Notes under the pieces: model-generated
What the model was told of the DNA's origin: nothing
What the model saw: only the letters and a program-made list of their open reading frames with translations
Databases searched by the model: none
Translations under genes and position numbers: made by a program
Assembly: GCA_964019135.1 (NCBI GenBank)
Contig: OZ025261.1
Span: 27,202,029-27,266,028 of the forward strand
Source: Arenicola marina
Taxonomy: Eukaryota; Annelida; Polychaeta; Arenicolidae
Reading direction: 5' to 3'
Length of the DNA: 64,000 nt
Shown here: piece by piece, positions 63,746 to 64,000 of the stretch
Numbering within the stretch: position 1 is the first letter of the stretch
Layout: every line of letters begins with the position of its first letter

Positions 63746-64000
63746 ACTGCGGTACTATTAATATTACTGTGGTGCTATTAGCTGGTACTGCGGTACTCCT
63801 ACTCTTACTGCGGTCCTATTACTATTACTCCGGTACTAATACTATTACTCTGGTCCTATTTATTTCACTATTATTACTGTGGTACTATTGTTATTACTGC
63901 CATAGTATTAATGTTACTGCCGTAGTATTAATATTACTGCAGTTCTATTACTTACCGCGGTACTATTTATATTACTCCGGTACTATTTACTTTACTCCGG
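63746..64000. repeat. ATTACTGCGGTACT low-order repeat
   Basis: Irregular repeats of TACTGCGGTACTATTA and TATTACTCCGGTACT continue to the window end. Confidence 0.8.

Overview
This window is animal genomic DNA, most likely from an amphioxus (Branchiostoma-like cephalochordate). The evidence is small exons with GT-AG introns, extracellular-module exons bounded mostly by phase-1 introns, dense MITEs and tRNA-derived SINEs, and minisatellites whose repeat unit contains an exon/intron boundary. I recall that last feature being described in amphioxus under the name 'mirage' minisatellites. The species call is inference. Nothing bacterial, viral or plasmid-like was seen.

Layout, all genes on the + strand. 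(1) 2-229 is the 3' end of a class A GPCR gene (TM7, helix 8, tail). (2) 230 to about 11.3 kb is repeat-rich: MITE-like fragments, a 0.75 kb AAT/ACT microsatellite, a 2.8 kb array of a 15-bp unit and a 1.4 kb array of a 58-bp unit. A possible first coding exon of the next gene lies at 4256-4286. (3) 11338-51416 holds one large gene that I reconstructed exon by exon (30 exons, plus the candidate first exon). It encodes a DEG/ENaC/ASIC-family (ASC) channel subunit of about 2,080 residues. The channel frame is complete: HG motif, TM1, post-TM1 FPAVTICN, finger and thumb cysteines, and TM2 with the GAS filter. It carries two very large insertions. About 1,100 residues of modules (PAN/apple, MAM, kringle, LDLa, MAM, a 14-copy AAPTSSP linker, a MAM split by a nested CUB, a fourth MAM, a Thr-rich linker) follow TM1, and about 500 residues of predicted helix sit just before TM2. 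Every splice phase is compatible, and with the candidate first exon the coding length is exactly 6,246 nt. (4) 51417-58790 is intergenic and full of MITEs, a duplicated SINE-bearing segment and an inverted repeat pair. (5) 58791 to beyond the window end is the start of a second gene: signal peptide, acidic region, basic region, then the start of an Ig-like domain.

About one third of the window is tandem arrays. At least four of those inside the channel gene are built from its own splice junctions, so one real 5' or 3' splice site is accompanied by 13 to about 95 near-identical decoys. MITEs also sit very close to exons. One TTAA-flanked element appears to have landed at the end of an exon and supplied a replacement splice donor. 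The modular channel, the CUB nested in a MAM, and the splice-site arrays are the main discoveries.
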